This document shows, in pieces, positions 27,438 through 35,681 of a stretch of 55,492 nt of DNA (its first letter is position 1; the number at the start of each line of letters is the position of its first letter). The stretch covers positions 1-55,492 of the forward strand of contig JAFTFG010000014.1 of assembly GCA_017449675.1 (NCBI GenBank), read 5' to 3'. The position numbers and the translations under genes were made by a program. Source of the stretch: Prevotella sp. GTDB lineage: Bacteria > Bacteroidota > Bacteroidia > Bacteroidales > Bacteroidaceae. Under the pieces are notes generated by a model. It was not told where the DNA came from and ran no database searches. It was given only the letters and a program-made list of their open reading frames with translations.

Positions 27438-28244
27438 TTAATGTTTTAAATCACAGGCTGCCTGCTCGTAATCTATCAACTCCGTGATGGTAGGATGCTC
27501 ACCGCAGATGGCACACGAAGGACGCTGCTTGACAGGAATGGTACGGAACTGCATCGTCTTGGCATCGAAGGTCAGCAGACGGTTGGTCAATAACTCACCA
27601 ACACCCGTGAAATACTTCAGGGTCTCCGCTGCCTGAATGGTTCCTAACATACCGGCGATGGCTCCTAAGACACCAGCCTGTGAACAGGTGGGTACGGCTC
27701 CTGGGGGTGGCGGTTCCTTGAAGAAACAGCGATAGCAGGCGGTACCAGGAAGATGCGTGAAGGTCTGTCCGTTGAAGCGCAGGATACCTCCATGTGAGAA
27801 AGGCTTGCCAGCCATCACACAGGCATCGTTGATGAGAAACTTCACAGGGAAATTGTCGGTGCCATCGACGATGAAGTCATATTCCTTGATGATATCCAGT
27901 GCGTTGCCCGACCAGAGGAACTCATGGAAGGTGTCCACCTTCACATCAGGGTTGATGGCAAGAATCTTCTCCTTGGCACTCTCCACCTTTGGCACTCCCA
28001 CATCCTTGGTGAAATGGATGATTTGCCGCTGTAGGTTGGAGAGGTCAACCACATCGGCATCAATAATACCAATACGACCAATACCCGCTGCCGCAAGATA
28101 GAGGGAGACGGGGGCCCCCAAGCCACCGGCACCCACTACGAGCACCTTGGCATTGAGGATTTTCTCCTGCCCCTCCACACCTACATCCTGCAAAAGGATA
28201 TGGCGTGAGTAACGTTGTATCTGCTCTTCAGTAAAATCGTACAT
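27438..28244 (-). CDS. ThiF/MoeB/HesA-family adenylyltransferase for the ThiS-like carrier
   Basis: 268 residues. The ATP-binding motif VVGAGGLGAPVSLYLAAAGI, the SNLQRQ motif and two CxxC zinc pairs (CYRC and CAIC) mark an E1-like enzyme that adenylates the C-terminal glycine of a small sulfur carrier. There is no rhodanese domain, so sulfur must come from another donor; the cysteine desulfurase and TusA of the same operon are obvious candidates. It follows the ThiS-like gene by 23 bp. A molybdopterin role is unlikely since no moa genes are nearby. Confidence 0.9.
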   Translation of the reverse strand: MYDFTEEQIQRYSRHILLQDVGVEGQEKILNAKVLVVGAGGLGAPVSLYLAAAGIGRIGIIDADVVDLSNLQRQIIHFTKDVGVPKVESAKEKILAINPDVKVDTFHEFLWSGNALDIIKEYDFIVDGTDNFPVKFLINDACVMAGKPFSHGGILRFNGQTFTHLPGTACYRCFFKEPPPPGAVPTCSQAGVLGAIAGMLGTIQAAETLKYFTGVGELLTNRLLTFDAKTMQFRTIPVKQRPSCAICGEHPTITELIDYEQAACDLKH

Positions 28245-28267
28245 AACTATGAACTCTTAACTATGAA

Positions 28268-28480
28268 CTAAATACTACCTCCTCCCATGAAGTACAAGAA
28301 GTCGACGGTGTCACCATCCTTGATCTGGATACCATCCCATTCAGAACGGTCAGCGAAGTCCTCATTCACCTGTACACTAACCATTTCAGGCTGTTGCACA
28401 TCATTCTGTTTGATTAACTCTGTCAAGGTGAGTGGAAGTTGTACCTCCTGTGCCTCACCATTTACTATGATCTTTGCCAT
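28268..28480 (-). CDS. ThiS/CysO/HcyS-like sulfur carrier protein
   Basis: 70 residues with a beta-grasp fold pattern (MAKIIVNGEAQEVQL at the start, DGIQIKDGDTVDFLYFMGGG near the end). Carriers of this family are activated at a C-terminal Gly-Gly as a thiocarboxylate. Here three glycines are followed by Ser-Ile, so the chain must be cut before activation, a task matched by the JAMM protease in the operon. That pairing is known for QbsE/QbsD and HcyS/HcyD. Thiamine synthesis is less likely because no thi biosynthesis genes are adjacent. Confidence 0.88.
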   Translation of the reverse strand: MAKIIVNGEAQEVQLPLTLTELIKQNDVQQPEMVSVQVNEDFADRSEWDGIQIKDGDTVDFLYFMGGGSI

Positions 28481-28499
28481 TTTTACGCTTATACCTTAT

Positions 28500-30011
28500 T
28501 TATTTGCTGTTTACAATTTTCCGTAGGGCGATAACGAGTTTATCGACATCCTCACGTGTATTATAGAGAGCGAAGGTGGGGCGGACAGACATCTCATGTC
28601 CCAACGCACGAAGGGCAGGTTGGGCGCAGTGGTGACCCGCACGGACAGCGATGCCCTCTTTGTCAAGTAATGTTCCCACCTCGGGTACGGGAATATTGTC
28701 GAGATAGAAACTGACGACAGAGACGCGATGCTTGGGATTGCCGATAAGGTGTAATCCTGGTACCTGTGCCAGTTGCTCACGGGCATACTCCGTGAGTTGG
28801 TGCTCATGGTGCTCGATATTGCGAATACCAATACGGCTCACGTAGTCGAGGGCGGCACCCAGTCCGATGGCATCAGCCACATTAGGTGTACCTGCCTCAT
28901 AACGTGCTGGTGCCTGATTATACTCTGTATGCTCTATCGTCACGTCCTTGATCATGTTGCCACCACCCTGCCAGGGCTGTAGTTTGTTGAGCCACTCCTG
29001 ACTGATATAGACGGCACCGATACCATTGGGGCCATAGATCTTATGTCCTGAGAAGACAAAGAAATCGGCTCCCAAAGCCTGCACATCGACAGGTGTATGA
29101 GCAATCGATTGGGCACCATCAATAAGGACAGGCACATGGTGGGAGTGAGCGATATCGATGATACGCTGCACATCATTGATCGTTCCGAAGGTGTTGTTGA
29201 CATGTCCGACAGAGACCACTCGTGTACGAGGTGTGATAAGACGCTCCAGTTCCGAGAGGATGAGGTCTCCGTTTTTGTCAGTAGGTATGGCGAACAAGTC
29301 TGCGCCCCGCTCTTGGGCAATGCGCTGCCAAGGCACGATGTTGGCATGGTGGTCAAGTTCTGATACAATGACGTTGTCGCCAGCCCCAAGATATTGTCTG
29401 CCAAAAGTCTGTGCCACGAGGTTGATGCCCTCTGTAGTACCACGCACGAAGACAATATTGTCGGAAGACGGTGCATTGATGAAGTTGGCTATCTTCTGGC
29501 GTGCCTCCTCGTAGGCATCCGTAGCACGTGCTGCCAGTGTGTGGGCACCACGGTGGATATTCGAATTATAGTTGCGGTAATAATCCGAAATCTTATCAAT
29601 CACCACGTTGGGCTTCTGTGTCGTAGCACCATTGTCAAGCCATACAAGATCATGACCGTTCACCTTCTGTTGCAGAATGGGGAAGTCTTTCTTGATCTGG
29701 TCGGAGTCCAGCGTGTCGGCTTCCTCATAGTGCAACTGGCGCAACTTCTGAGTCTCAGGAATTCCGATGCCGAACCCATTGTCAACGGGCAACGCATCTT
29801 GGGTGGGATGCGAAGTTGGCGCACCTCCCTCCGCCGGACGCTCTACACCAAATGGCAGTTCCAGTGCGTCGAGATTCAACTGCTCATCAGGCAGGATTTC
29901 CTGACGTTCAGCACGTACCTCGTCTGGGCAGAGTTCCTGAGCCACTCGTCGCAAGGCATCAAACACCTGAGTGTCTTGTGCGGAATAAGGATTATTGAAT
30001 GTCTCTATCAT
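28500..30011 (-). CDS. Encapsulin cargo cysteine desulfurase (SufS-like, long N-terminal extension)
   Basis: 503 residues. Residues about 105-503 are a class V PLP enzyme of the SufS group, with PLP lysine Lys324 in SGHKIYGPNG and persulfide cysteine Cys462 in RAGHHCAQPALRALG. It takes sulfur from cysteine. The first 100 or so residues are acidic and low in order, which is the encapsulation signal type known for desulfurase cargo of family 2 encapsulins. It lies 8 bp after the shell gene. In other bacteria such loaded shells accumulate elemental sulfur. Confidence 0.95.
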   Translation of the reverse strand: MIETFNNPYSAQDTQVFDALRRVAQELCPDEVRAERQEILPDEQLNLDALELPFGVERPAEGGAPTSHPTQDALPVDNGFGIGIPETQKLRQLHYEEADTLDSDQIKKDFPILQQKVNGHDLVWLDNGATTQKPNVVIDKISDYYRNYNSNIHRGAHTLAARATDAYEEARQKIANFINAPSSDNIVFVRGTTEGINLVAQTFGRQYLGAGDNVIVSELDHHANIVPWQRIAQERGADLFAIPTDKNGDLILSELERLITPRTRVVSVGHVNNTFGTINDVQRIIDIAHSHHVPVLIDGAQSIAHTPVDVQALGADFFVFSGHKIYGPNGIGAVYISQEWLNKLQPWQGGGNMIKDVTIEHTEYNQAPARYEAGTPNVADAIGLGAALDYVSRIGIRNIEHHEHQLTEYAREQLAQVPGLHLIGNPKHRVSVVSFYLDNIPVPEVGTLLDKEGIAVRAGHHCAQPALRALGHEMSVRPTFALYNTREDVDKLVIALRKIVNSK

Positions 30012-30019
30012 TCCTTCAT

Positions 30020-31459
30020 TTATTTCTCTACTTTATTACGATGCTGGTAGTCGTGGTAGTAGCCTACCTCTACATTCTCAAGGACAGCAATGGCATCGTC
30101 TGTCAATGCCGCAAGACTGAAATACTTAGTCAGCAAATAGGAAGCGACACCAAACTTGTCGAGCCCCATCAGACGAGCACTAAGCGATGGAGCAATCTCT
30201 CCTGGGATACCACTCTGGTGCAGGCCTACCACACCCTGGTTCTTCTCACCAGTGCGGACGAGGATAATCTTTGTTGTTCCTACGCCACGACCTGTCAGGA
30301 ACTGTCCTTCTACCTCTACCTTATCTGAGGGTATCAGGGGTACGCCACGCCAAAGGATGACTTTCGTACCAAAGAGATCGGTTGTCACAGGTGGAACACC
30401 ACGCCATGTACACTCACGCTCGAAGGCGGCAATGGCACGTGGATGAGCAATGAAGAAAGCAGGTTCTTTCCATACCAAAGACAACAATTCATCAAGGTCG
30501 TCAGGAGTCGGTGCGCCATAGCGGGTCGTGATGCGATGGGCAGGACTGACAGAGGCAAGCAGTCCGAATTGGGTATTGTTGATAAGTTCCCATTCCTGAC
30601 GCTCTTTGATACTCTCTATGGAGAGACGCAGTTGCTCTTCGAGTTGGTTGTAAGGGTTATTATAGAGATCACTCACACGAGTGTGAACACGTACTACAGT
30701 CTGTAAGGTATTGAGACTGTATTCCGTGGGATTCTCCTCGTAGTCGATATAGGTCTCCGGGATGATATTATCCTCCTCATGACCACTGACTAAGTCGATG
30801 TGTTTCTCACCATGGTCATTGACAGTTGCCTTCAGGCGTAACTGCTTGTCGACAGCCTTCTGGAAAGTCTGTCGGAAGTCAGGAACCTCCTTGATAAACT
30901 TCTCCAACTCGGAGAGTTTCAGAGAGAGGAACACAGAAGGTGTGACGGCACGTACGCTGACTGTAGAAGCGGCATCGTTCAGGAGGTCTGCCTCACCGAA
31001 GAACTCACCGTCACCCAGCAGGGCGATACGCAGTTCCTCCCCATGAGGCCCCTTATTGATGACCTCAGCCTGACCACTTGCCACGATGAAGAACTTCTGT
31101 TTGTCTTTGCCTTCTTTGACGAAAAGGTTACCCAGTGCGACCTCAACGGTCTCGAAAGAACTTGCCAAACGTGTGACAATCTCATCGTCAAAGGCTGAGA
31201 ACAAAGGAATCTGTTTCAGACTCTTTGCGGTAAATGACGGAACCCCATTGAGATACTCGATATTCAGACGCTCCGTCTTCTTGAGTTCTACCTTGGTGCG
31301 GTTGACACGGAAAGTGCCACCACTTACCTGAACCCATGGAAGGAGTTTCAGGAGGAGTCTTGGAGTGATACTACCCATCTGAGGGGCTGTCTTGGTAGTG
31401 GTCGCCAGTTTTCTAGCGGTGGCAGTGGTCACACTGCGCTGAAGATTAGAATCTGCCAT
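30020..31459 (-). CDS. Family 2B encapsulin shell protein with cyclic-nucleotide-binding-like domain
   Basis: 479 residues. An N-terminal arm (about 1-75) and a C-terminal HK97-type shell fold (about 240-479, with PAFFIAHPRAIAAFERECTW and LVRTGEKNQGVVGLHQSGIP) flank an inserted cNMP-binding-like domain (about 80-215, GEFFGEADLLNDAASTVSV). That insertion defines family 2B; family 2A lacks it. The arginine that grips the cyclic phosphate in CRP-type domains is not seen after the LL motif, so the ligand may differ or be lost. The desulfurase cargo gene is next. A 91-bp gap with a strong hairpin separates it from tusA. Confidence 0.95.
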   Translation of the reverse strand: MADSNLQRSVTTATARKLATTTKTAPQMGSITPRLLLKLLPWVQVSGGTFRVNRTKVELKKTERLNIEYLNGVPSFTAKSLKQIPLFSAFDDEIVTRLASSFETVEVALGNLFVKEGKDKQKFFIVASGQAEVINKGPHGEELRIALLGDGEFFGEADLLNDAASTVSVRAVTPSVFLSLKLSELEKFIKEVPDFRQTFQKAVDKQLRLKATVNDHGEKHIDLVSGHEEDNIIPETYIDYEENPTEYSLNTLQTVVRVHTRVSDLYNNPYNQLEEQLRLSIESIKERQEWELINNTQFGLLASVSPAHRITTRYGAPTPDDLDELLSLVWKEPAFFIAHPRAIAAFERECTWRGVPPVTTDLFGTKVILWRGVPLIPSDKVEVEGQFLTGRGVGTTKIILVRTGEKNQGVVGLHQSGIPGEIAPSLSARLMGLDKFGVASYLLTKYFSLAALTDDAIAVLENVEVGYYHDYQHRNKVEK

Positions 31460-31524
31460 AGTTTAGTCTTTTTTATTTTTTGATAATTACCTTGAATTTT
31501 TAATCCGAACTTGTTCACGCTCTA

Positions 31525-31550
31525 CAAAGTCCAAAATAGTTTGGACTTTG
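31525..31550 (-). other. Perfect hairpin between tusA and the encapsulin gene
   Basis: CAAAGTCCAAA (31525-31535), loop ATAG, TTTGGACTTTG (31540-31550): an 11-bp perfect stem that abuts the tusA stop codon. No T run follows. It may protect or process the mRNA so that shell and cargo are made in a different ratio from the upstream enzymes. Confidence 0.6.
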
Positions 31551-31775
31551 CTATCGCTTAATCACAACTTTATGTGTTGTTCCCTCGACATGCTCCACGG
31601 AGAGCACCTCATAGCCCTGATCTACCGCATTGCGGGGCACATTGTCCAAAGGCTCACCCTCAGAAAGCAGTACCTCCAAAATGTCACCTGCCTGTAACTT
31701 AGCCAGTTCTATTTTGGTCTTGACGAAGGTCATCGGGCAATGCTCCTTCGTAATGTCTAATGTCTTTGTCGCCAT
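31551..31775 (-). CDS. TusA-family sulfurtransferase
   Basis: 74 residues with the family start LDITKEHCPMTFVKTKIELA. Cys13 in the CPMT motif is the persulfide carrier. TusA proteins relay sulfur between a desulfurase or DsrE-type protein and an acceptor in the cytoplasm. Position between dsrE and the encapsulin pair suggests it moves sulfur into or out of the shell, or to the ThiS-like carrier (inference). Confidence 0.9.
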   Translation of the reverse strand: MATKTLDITKEHCPMTFVKTKIELAKLQAGDILEVLLSEGEPLDNVPRNAVDQGYEVLSVEHVEGTTHKVVIKR

Positions 31776-31798
31776 ATAACTTAAATTAAAACTTTACA

Positions 31799-32278
31799 CT
31801 AAATAAACATTGTTCGTCCCCCCTCTGAGAGTTGCAGGAAGGTCGCAACGCCTAATACATCCTTGACTTCAGGGATAAAGTCTTCTTTTTTTAATCCCAG
31901 AACATGCATAGCCATCTCACAAGCATACAGGTTGACACCCAAGACCTTTGCAGCCTCTACCAGTTCCTCCAAGGTCGCCACATTATTTTTACGCATCAGG
32001 TAGCGGAAGATCTTAGGACCTGCTCCACAGAAATTGAAGCGGCTGGTAGGTGTCGTCTTAAGACCTCCCATCATGAAACCGAAAATCTTCGTCAACCAGT
32101 TAGCGCCAAGGAACGCACGCCCTTGTTTCTTCTTGATAGCATCCAGTCCCCAGAAGGTAAAGAAGATGTTAACCTCATATCCTACGGCTGCGGCACCCGT
32201 TGCAAGAGTGAATACAGCCGTCAACTTGTCGAAATCACCACTGAAGGCGATGAGACTTAGTTTCTTAGTATCGCTCAT
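31799..32278 (-). CDS. DsrE/DsrF-like sulfur relay protein
   Basis: 159 residues of the DsrE2-type family: FSGDFDKLTAVFTLATGAAA, a central FTFWGLDAIKKK block, and a conserved cysteine in YACEMAMHVLG (Cys120), plus Cys84. Proteins of this kind carry persulfide sulfur and often pair with TusA. It starts 2 bp after the end of cysK and is 23 bp from tusA, so it is firmly inside the operon. Confidence 0.9.
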   Translation of the reverse strand: MSDTKKLSLIAFSGDFDKLTAVFTLATGAAAVGYEVNIFFTFWGLDAIKKKQGRAFLGANWLTKIFGFMMGGLKTTPTSRFNFCGAGPKIFRYLMRKNNVATLEELVEAAKVLGVNLYACEMAMHVLGLKKEDFIPEVKDVLGVATFLQLSEGGRTMFI

Positions 32279-32280
32279 AA

Positions 32281-33216
32281 TTATTCGAAATTATAAATAG
32301 GTGTACTCAGATACCTCTCACCTGTATCTGGTAGAATGACCACAATATTCTTTTTCTCATTTTCCGGACGCTTCGCTACCCGAATGGCGGCAGCCACAGC
32401 AGCAGCCGATGACACACCCGTCAACACACCATCCGTACGGGCAAGTTGCCGTCCACGATCGTATGCCTCCTCATCTTTGACACGGATAATCTCATCGTAA
32501 ATGGCTGTATTCAACACCTTGGGTACGAAGCCAGCACCAATACCCTGTAGTTTGTGAGGGCCAGGCTTTCCCCCACTCAACACAGGAGAACTGTCGGGCT
32601 CCACAGCAATTACTTGAATATTGGGATTGTATTTCTTGAGCACTTCACCAACACCAGTGATCGTACCACCAGTACCAATGCCTGCTACCAGAATGTCTAC
32701 CTTCCCGTCTGTGTCACGCCATATCTCCTCAGCCGTCGTCTTACGATGAATCTCTGCATTCGCTTTGTTCTCAAACTGTTGCGGGATAAAAGCATTACCG
32801 ATCTCAGCCGCCAGTTCCTGTGCCTTACGGATACTACCACTCATTCCCTCATAGGCCGGGGTCAATACCAAAGTGGCCCCCAATGCTTTCAAGAGGGTAC
32901 GGCGCTCCTGCGACATGGCATCCGGCATGGTCAGGATTAAGCGATAGCCTTTGATAGCACAGACATATGCCAGTCCTATTCCCGTATTACCACTTGTCGG
33001 TTCGATGATGGTGGTGTTCTCGTTGATGAGTCCACGCCGTTCCGCATCATCTATCAAAGCAAATCCAACACGGTCCTTCACACTTCGCGAAGGATTGAAA
33101 TACTCTAACTTGGCGATCACACGTGCTTTCAGATGTTCTTTCTTCTCCGTATGCGTCAACTCCAACAAGGGAGTATTGCCAAGCAAATCAATGAGGTTGC
33201 GAGCGATGTTTGCCAT
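32281..33216 (-). CDS. cysK: Cysteine synthase A (O-acetylserine sulfhydrylase)
   Basis: 311 residues, fold type II PLP enzyme. PLP lysine Lys47 in [11 protein letters not shown], substrate loop [10 protein letters not shown] and the phosphate-binding stretch [10 protein letters not shown] are in place. It makes cysteine from O-acetylserine and sulfide. Some members take sulfur from a ThiS-like thiocarboxylate instead, and such a carrier is in this operon. It is the first gene after operator-bearing promoter B, with a leader of about 43 nt. Confidence 0.95.
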   Translation of the reverse strand: MANIARNLIDLLGNTPLLELTHTEKKEHLKARVIAKLEYFNPSRSVKDRVGFALIDDAERRGLINENTTIIEPTSGNTGIGLAYVCAIKGYRLILTMPDAMSQERRTLLKALGATLVLTPAYEGMSGSIRKAQELAAEIGNAFIPQQFENKANAEIHRKTTAEEIWRDTDGKVDILVAGIGTGGTITGVGEVLKKYNPNIQVIAVEPDSSPVLSGGKPGPHKLQGIGAGFVPKVLNTAIYDEIIRVKDEEAYDRGRQLARTDGVLTGVSSAAAVAAAIRVAKRPENEKKNIVVILPDTGERYLSTPIYNFE

Positions 33217-33265
33217 ATCTTTCTCGATTTAATGGATTATCAAAATAATGTTTGAATTCTGTTTG

Positions 33266-33335
33266 CAAAGGTACGGCATTCCATAACACTGGACAATAGC
33301 ACTGTTATGGCATTTCATATACCTAACGTTTGGTA
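33266..33335 (-). promoter_or_regulatory. Operator-bearing promoter B (cysK-encapsulin-JAMM operon)
   Basis: Minus strand: TACCAAACGTTAGGTA (33335-33320), 19 bp, GCTATTGT (33300-33293), 19 bp, TACCTTTG (33273-33266). With flanks, ATATACC and GGTATAT make a near-perfect 22-bp palindrome around AACGTT. The operator overlaps the last codons of the upstream C-S lyase gene. Confidence 0.82.
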
Positions 33336-34498
33336 TATACTGCCTCCAACTGTTTTAATGCCTGCAGAAGGACACTTCTGGGAGTCCCCACATTTAAGCG
33401 CATGAAGCCCTCACCGCCAATTCCAAACATCGCACCGTCATTAAGGGCGAGGTGTGCCTGGTTGACGAAGAGGTCGACGAGTTGGTCATGGTTCAGTCCC
33501 AAGGCCCGACAGTCGATCCAGACGAGGAAAGAGGCCTGTGGACGGATAGGTTTGAGGAGGGGTAGATGTTCCCTGCAATAGTCTTCCAAGAAACGGATAT
33601 TCTCCTCTATATACACCACCATCTGCCTGCGCCATTCCTCCCCTTGCTGATAGGCCGCAATGGTGGCTATGGGTGAGAACAAAGGAGGGTCGTTGAATTC
33701 ATTAGCCTCTAACCATGTATAGAAGCGGCGACGTAATGTCGGGTTGGGAACGATCGCATAACTGCTGACAATACCTGCGATATTGAAGGTCTTGGAAGGT
33801 GCCCCAAAGGTGATGCTGCACTGTGCAGCCTCCTCGCTAACTGTAGCGAACGGGACATGACGGTTACCAAAGAGTGCCATATCACTATGTATCTCATCAC
33901 TCAGTACCAGGATATGATGCTCATAGCAGAAATGAGCCAGTCGCCGTAGCGTATCGATTGACCAACAAATACCTGCGGGGTTGTGCGGATTACTGAGTAT
34001 CAGTATCTTACAATGCTCATCCGCCACCTGTTCGAGTTGTTCGAAATCCATGTCATAACCACCGTCCTCACGTCTCGTCAACGGGTTATATACCACTTGA
34101 CGGCCATTGCCCTGTGGAGTAATCCGGAACGGGTGATAGACGGGCGGCTGGATAATGACCTTATCGCCTTCCCCAGAGAAGACATTGACCGCCATACCGA
34201 TACCCTTCACGATACCGGGAATATAGGTGAGCCACTCCCGTTGTACCTCCCATCCGTGATGATCATATATCCAACGGATAATCGTCGTCCATAACTCGTC
34301 AGGGGTCACCGTATAACCAAACAGAGAGTGATTAAGGCGTTCCCTAAGTGCTTCTGTGATAAAAGGAGGGGTCTCAAAGTCCATGTCCGCAACCCATAGC
34401 GGTAGCAGGTCGCTGCGTCCGTAACGCTCCTGTAACACCTCATGTTTCAGATCGCCACTGCCTGAGCGGTCTACAATCTTGTCAAAATTATAAGTCAT
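33323..34498 (-). CDS. MalY/PatB-type cysteine-S-conjugate (cystathionine) beta-lyase
   Basis: 391 residues, fold type I aminotransferase-like PLP enzyme. It has LPLWVADMDFETPP at the start, NPHNPAG, and PLP lysine Lys236 in GAPSKTFNIAGI. MalY/PatB enzymes cleave cystathionine or other cysteine S-conjugates to a thiol or sulfide, pyruvate and ammonia. Here it could release homocysteine or sulfide from organosulfur compounds. It overlaps the upstream PLP gene by 11 bp (translational coupling), and its 3' end contains operator B. Confidence 0.92.
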   Translation of the reverse strand: MTYNFDKIVDRSGSGDLKHEVLQERYGRSDLLPLWVADMDFETPPFITEALRERLNHSLFGYTVTPDELWTTIIRWIYDHHGWEVQREWLTYIPGIVKGIGMAVNVFSGEGDKVIIQPPVYHPFRITPQGNGRQVVYNPLTRREDGGYDMDFEQLEQVADEHCKILILSNPHNPAGICWSIDTLRRLAHFCYEHHILVLSDEIHSDMALFGNRHVPFATVSEEAAQCSITFGAPSKTFNIAGIVSSYAIVPNPTLRRRFYTWLEANEFNDPPLFSPIATIAAYQQGEEWRRQMVVYIEENIRFLEDYCREHLPLLKPIRPQASFLVWIDCRALGLNHDQLVDLFVNQAHLALNDGAMFGIGGEGFMRLNVGTPRSVLLQALKQLEAVYTKR

Positions 34499-35669
34499 CT
34501 TGTAAAGCCTGTTGAATATCCGCTAATAGGTCGTCCACATCCTCCAGACCGATTGAAAGACGGACTGTGGTCTGTCGCACATCCATCTGTTCCAACTGTT
34601 TCTCCGGGAAAAGCCCGAAAATGGTAGAGGCAGGATGGATGGCCAAGGTACGGTTGTCAAAGAGATTGGTGGCACGATGGATGAGTTTCAGGCGATTAAG
34701 AAAGCAGAAACAGTGGTCCTTACTTTTCAGGTCAATGGTCAACATCGCTCCTGCCGTCTTACCAAACTGTCGCTGGGCTATCTCATAATAGAGATTGTCC
34801 TCCAAGCCGATATAGTTGACACCCTTCACGAGTCCTGACTCCTTTAATACTTTCGACAGTTCGAGAGCATTAGATGCCTGACGGTGGTAACGCACGTCGA
34901 GAGTTTCCAATCCCAGCGTTTGCAGGTAAGCAGTCTGAGGTGTCATATAGGCCCCCAAGTTAAACAGCAACTCATATTTGATACGCTGGTTAATCTGGGG
35001 GAAGGTTCCATAATCAATGACGAGTCCTCCTAATGATGTTCCACCGCCAGAAAGGTATTTAGTACTCGACACCACTTCCACATCGACACCCAACTTTTTC
35101 AGTTGCGTCTCCGTAAAGGGTATCACTGTAGAATCGGCAATGAGAGGTACACCTTTGCGATGGGCAACCTCGGCAATGGCATGTAGATCTGCCACCTCTA
35201 ACTGCGGATTTGTCACTGTCTCCAGAAACACACAACAGGTCTGTTCGTCAATGGCATCCTCTATCGCTTGTAAATTGGTGAGGTCACGAAGACGAGGCTT
35301 CACGCCGAAGCGCAACAAGGTATTGGTGACCAGTGCAAGAGTATTGCCAAACAGATGTCGGGAAGTCACAATATTCTTCCCTTGGTTGGCAACAGCCAAC
35401 AGTACATTGCTGATAGCCGCCATCCCAGAATTAAAGGCTGTGACATGGGCAGCACCTGTCAGTTGCCGTACCCTCTGTTCCAGGTTCGTCACAGTGGGAT
35501 TCTCCACACGAGCGTAGTCAGGAGCCTTGATACGATTACAAAAGGCATCACTCATCTCCTGGGCATCCTGAAACTCGAACGCCACATTATTATATACTGG
35601 GAGTGACAGTGCCCCATACACATCAGGACGCACATAAGGAGTATGGATTGCTATGGTCTGTTTCTTCAT
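34488..35669 (-). CDS. Trans-sulfuration PLP enzyme (Cys/Met metabolism family)
   Basis: 393 residues, with PLP lysine Lys204 in SSTKYLSGGGTSLGG and the family motifs YARVENPT and AFNSGMAAI. Members include cystathionine gamma-synthase, O-acetylhomoserine sulfhydrylase (MetY), cystathionine gamma-lyase and methionine gamma-lyase; these cannot be told apart here by eye. Next to a ThiS/JAMM system, MetY is attractive: in Wolinella, MetY uses a protein thiocarboxylate to make homocysteine. Follows luxR by 12 bp. Confidence 0.9.
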   Translation of the reverse strand: MKKQTIAIHTPYVRPDVYGALSLPVYNNVAFEFQDAQEMSDAFCNRIKAPDYARVENPTVTNLEQRVRQLTGAAHVTAFNSGMAAISNVLLAVANQGKNIVTSRHLFGNTLALVTNTLLRFGVKPRLRDLTNLQAIEDAIDEQTCCVFLETVTNPQLEVADLHAIAEVAHRKGVPLIADSTVIPFTETQLKKLGVDVEVVSSTKYLSGGGTSLGGLVIDYGTFPQINQRIKYELLFNLGAYMTPQTAYLQTLGLETLDVRYHRQASNALELSKVLKESGLVKGVNYIGLEDNLYYEIAQRQFGKTAGAMLTIDLKSKDHCFCFLNRLKLIHRATNLFDNRTLAIHPASTIFGLFPEKQLEQMDVRQTTVRLSIGLEDVDDLLADIQQALQDDL

Positions 35670-35681
35670 ACTATTCTTCTT

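Noticed and set aside
28268-28480. ThiS as part of thiamine biosynthesis
   Set aside because: No thiC, thiE, thiG or thiH is nearby, the C-terminus is extended past Gly-Gly, and a JAMM protease is co-encoded; thiL at 10.4 kb is in another operon.
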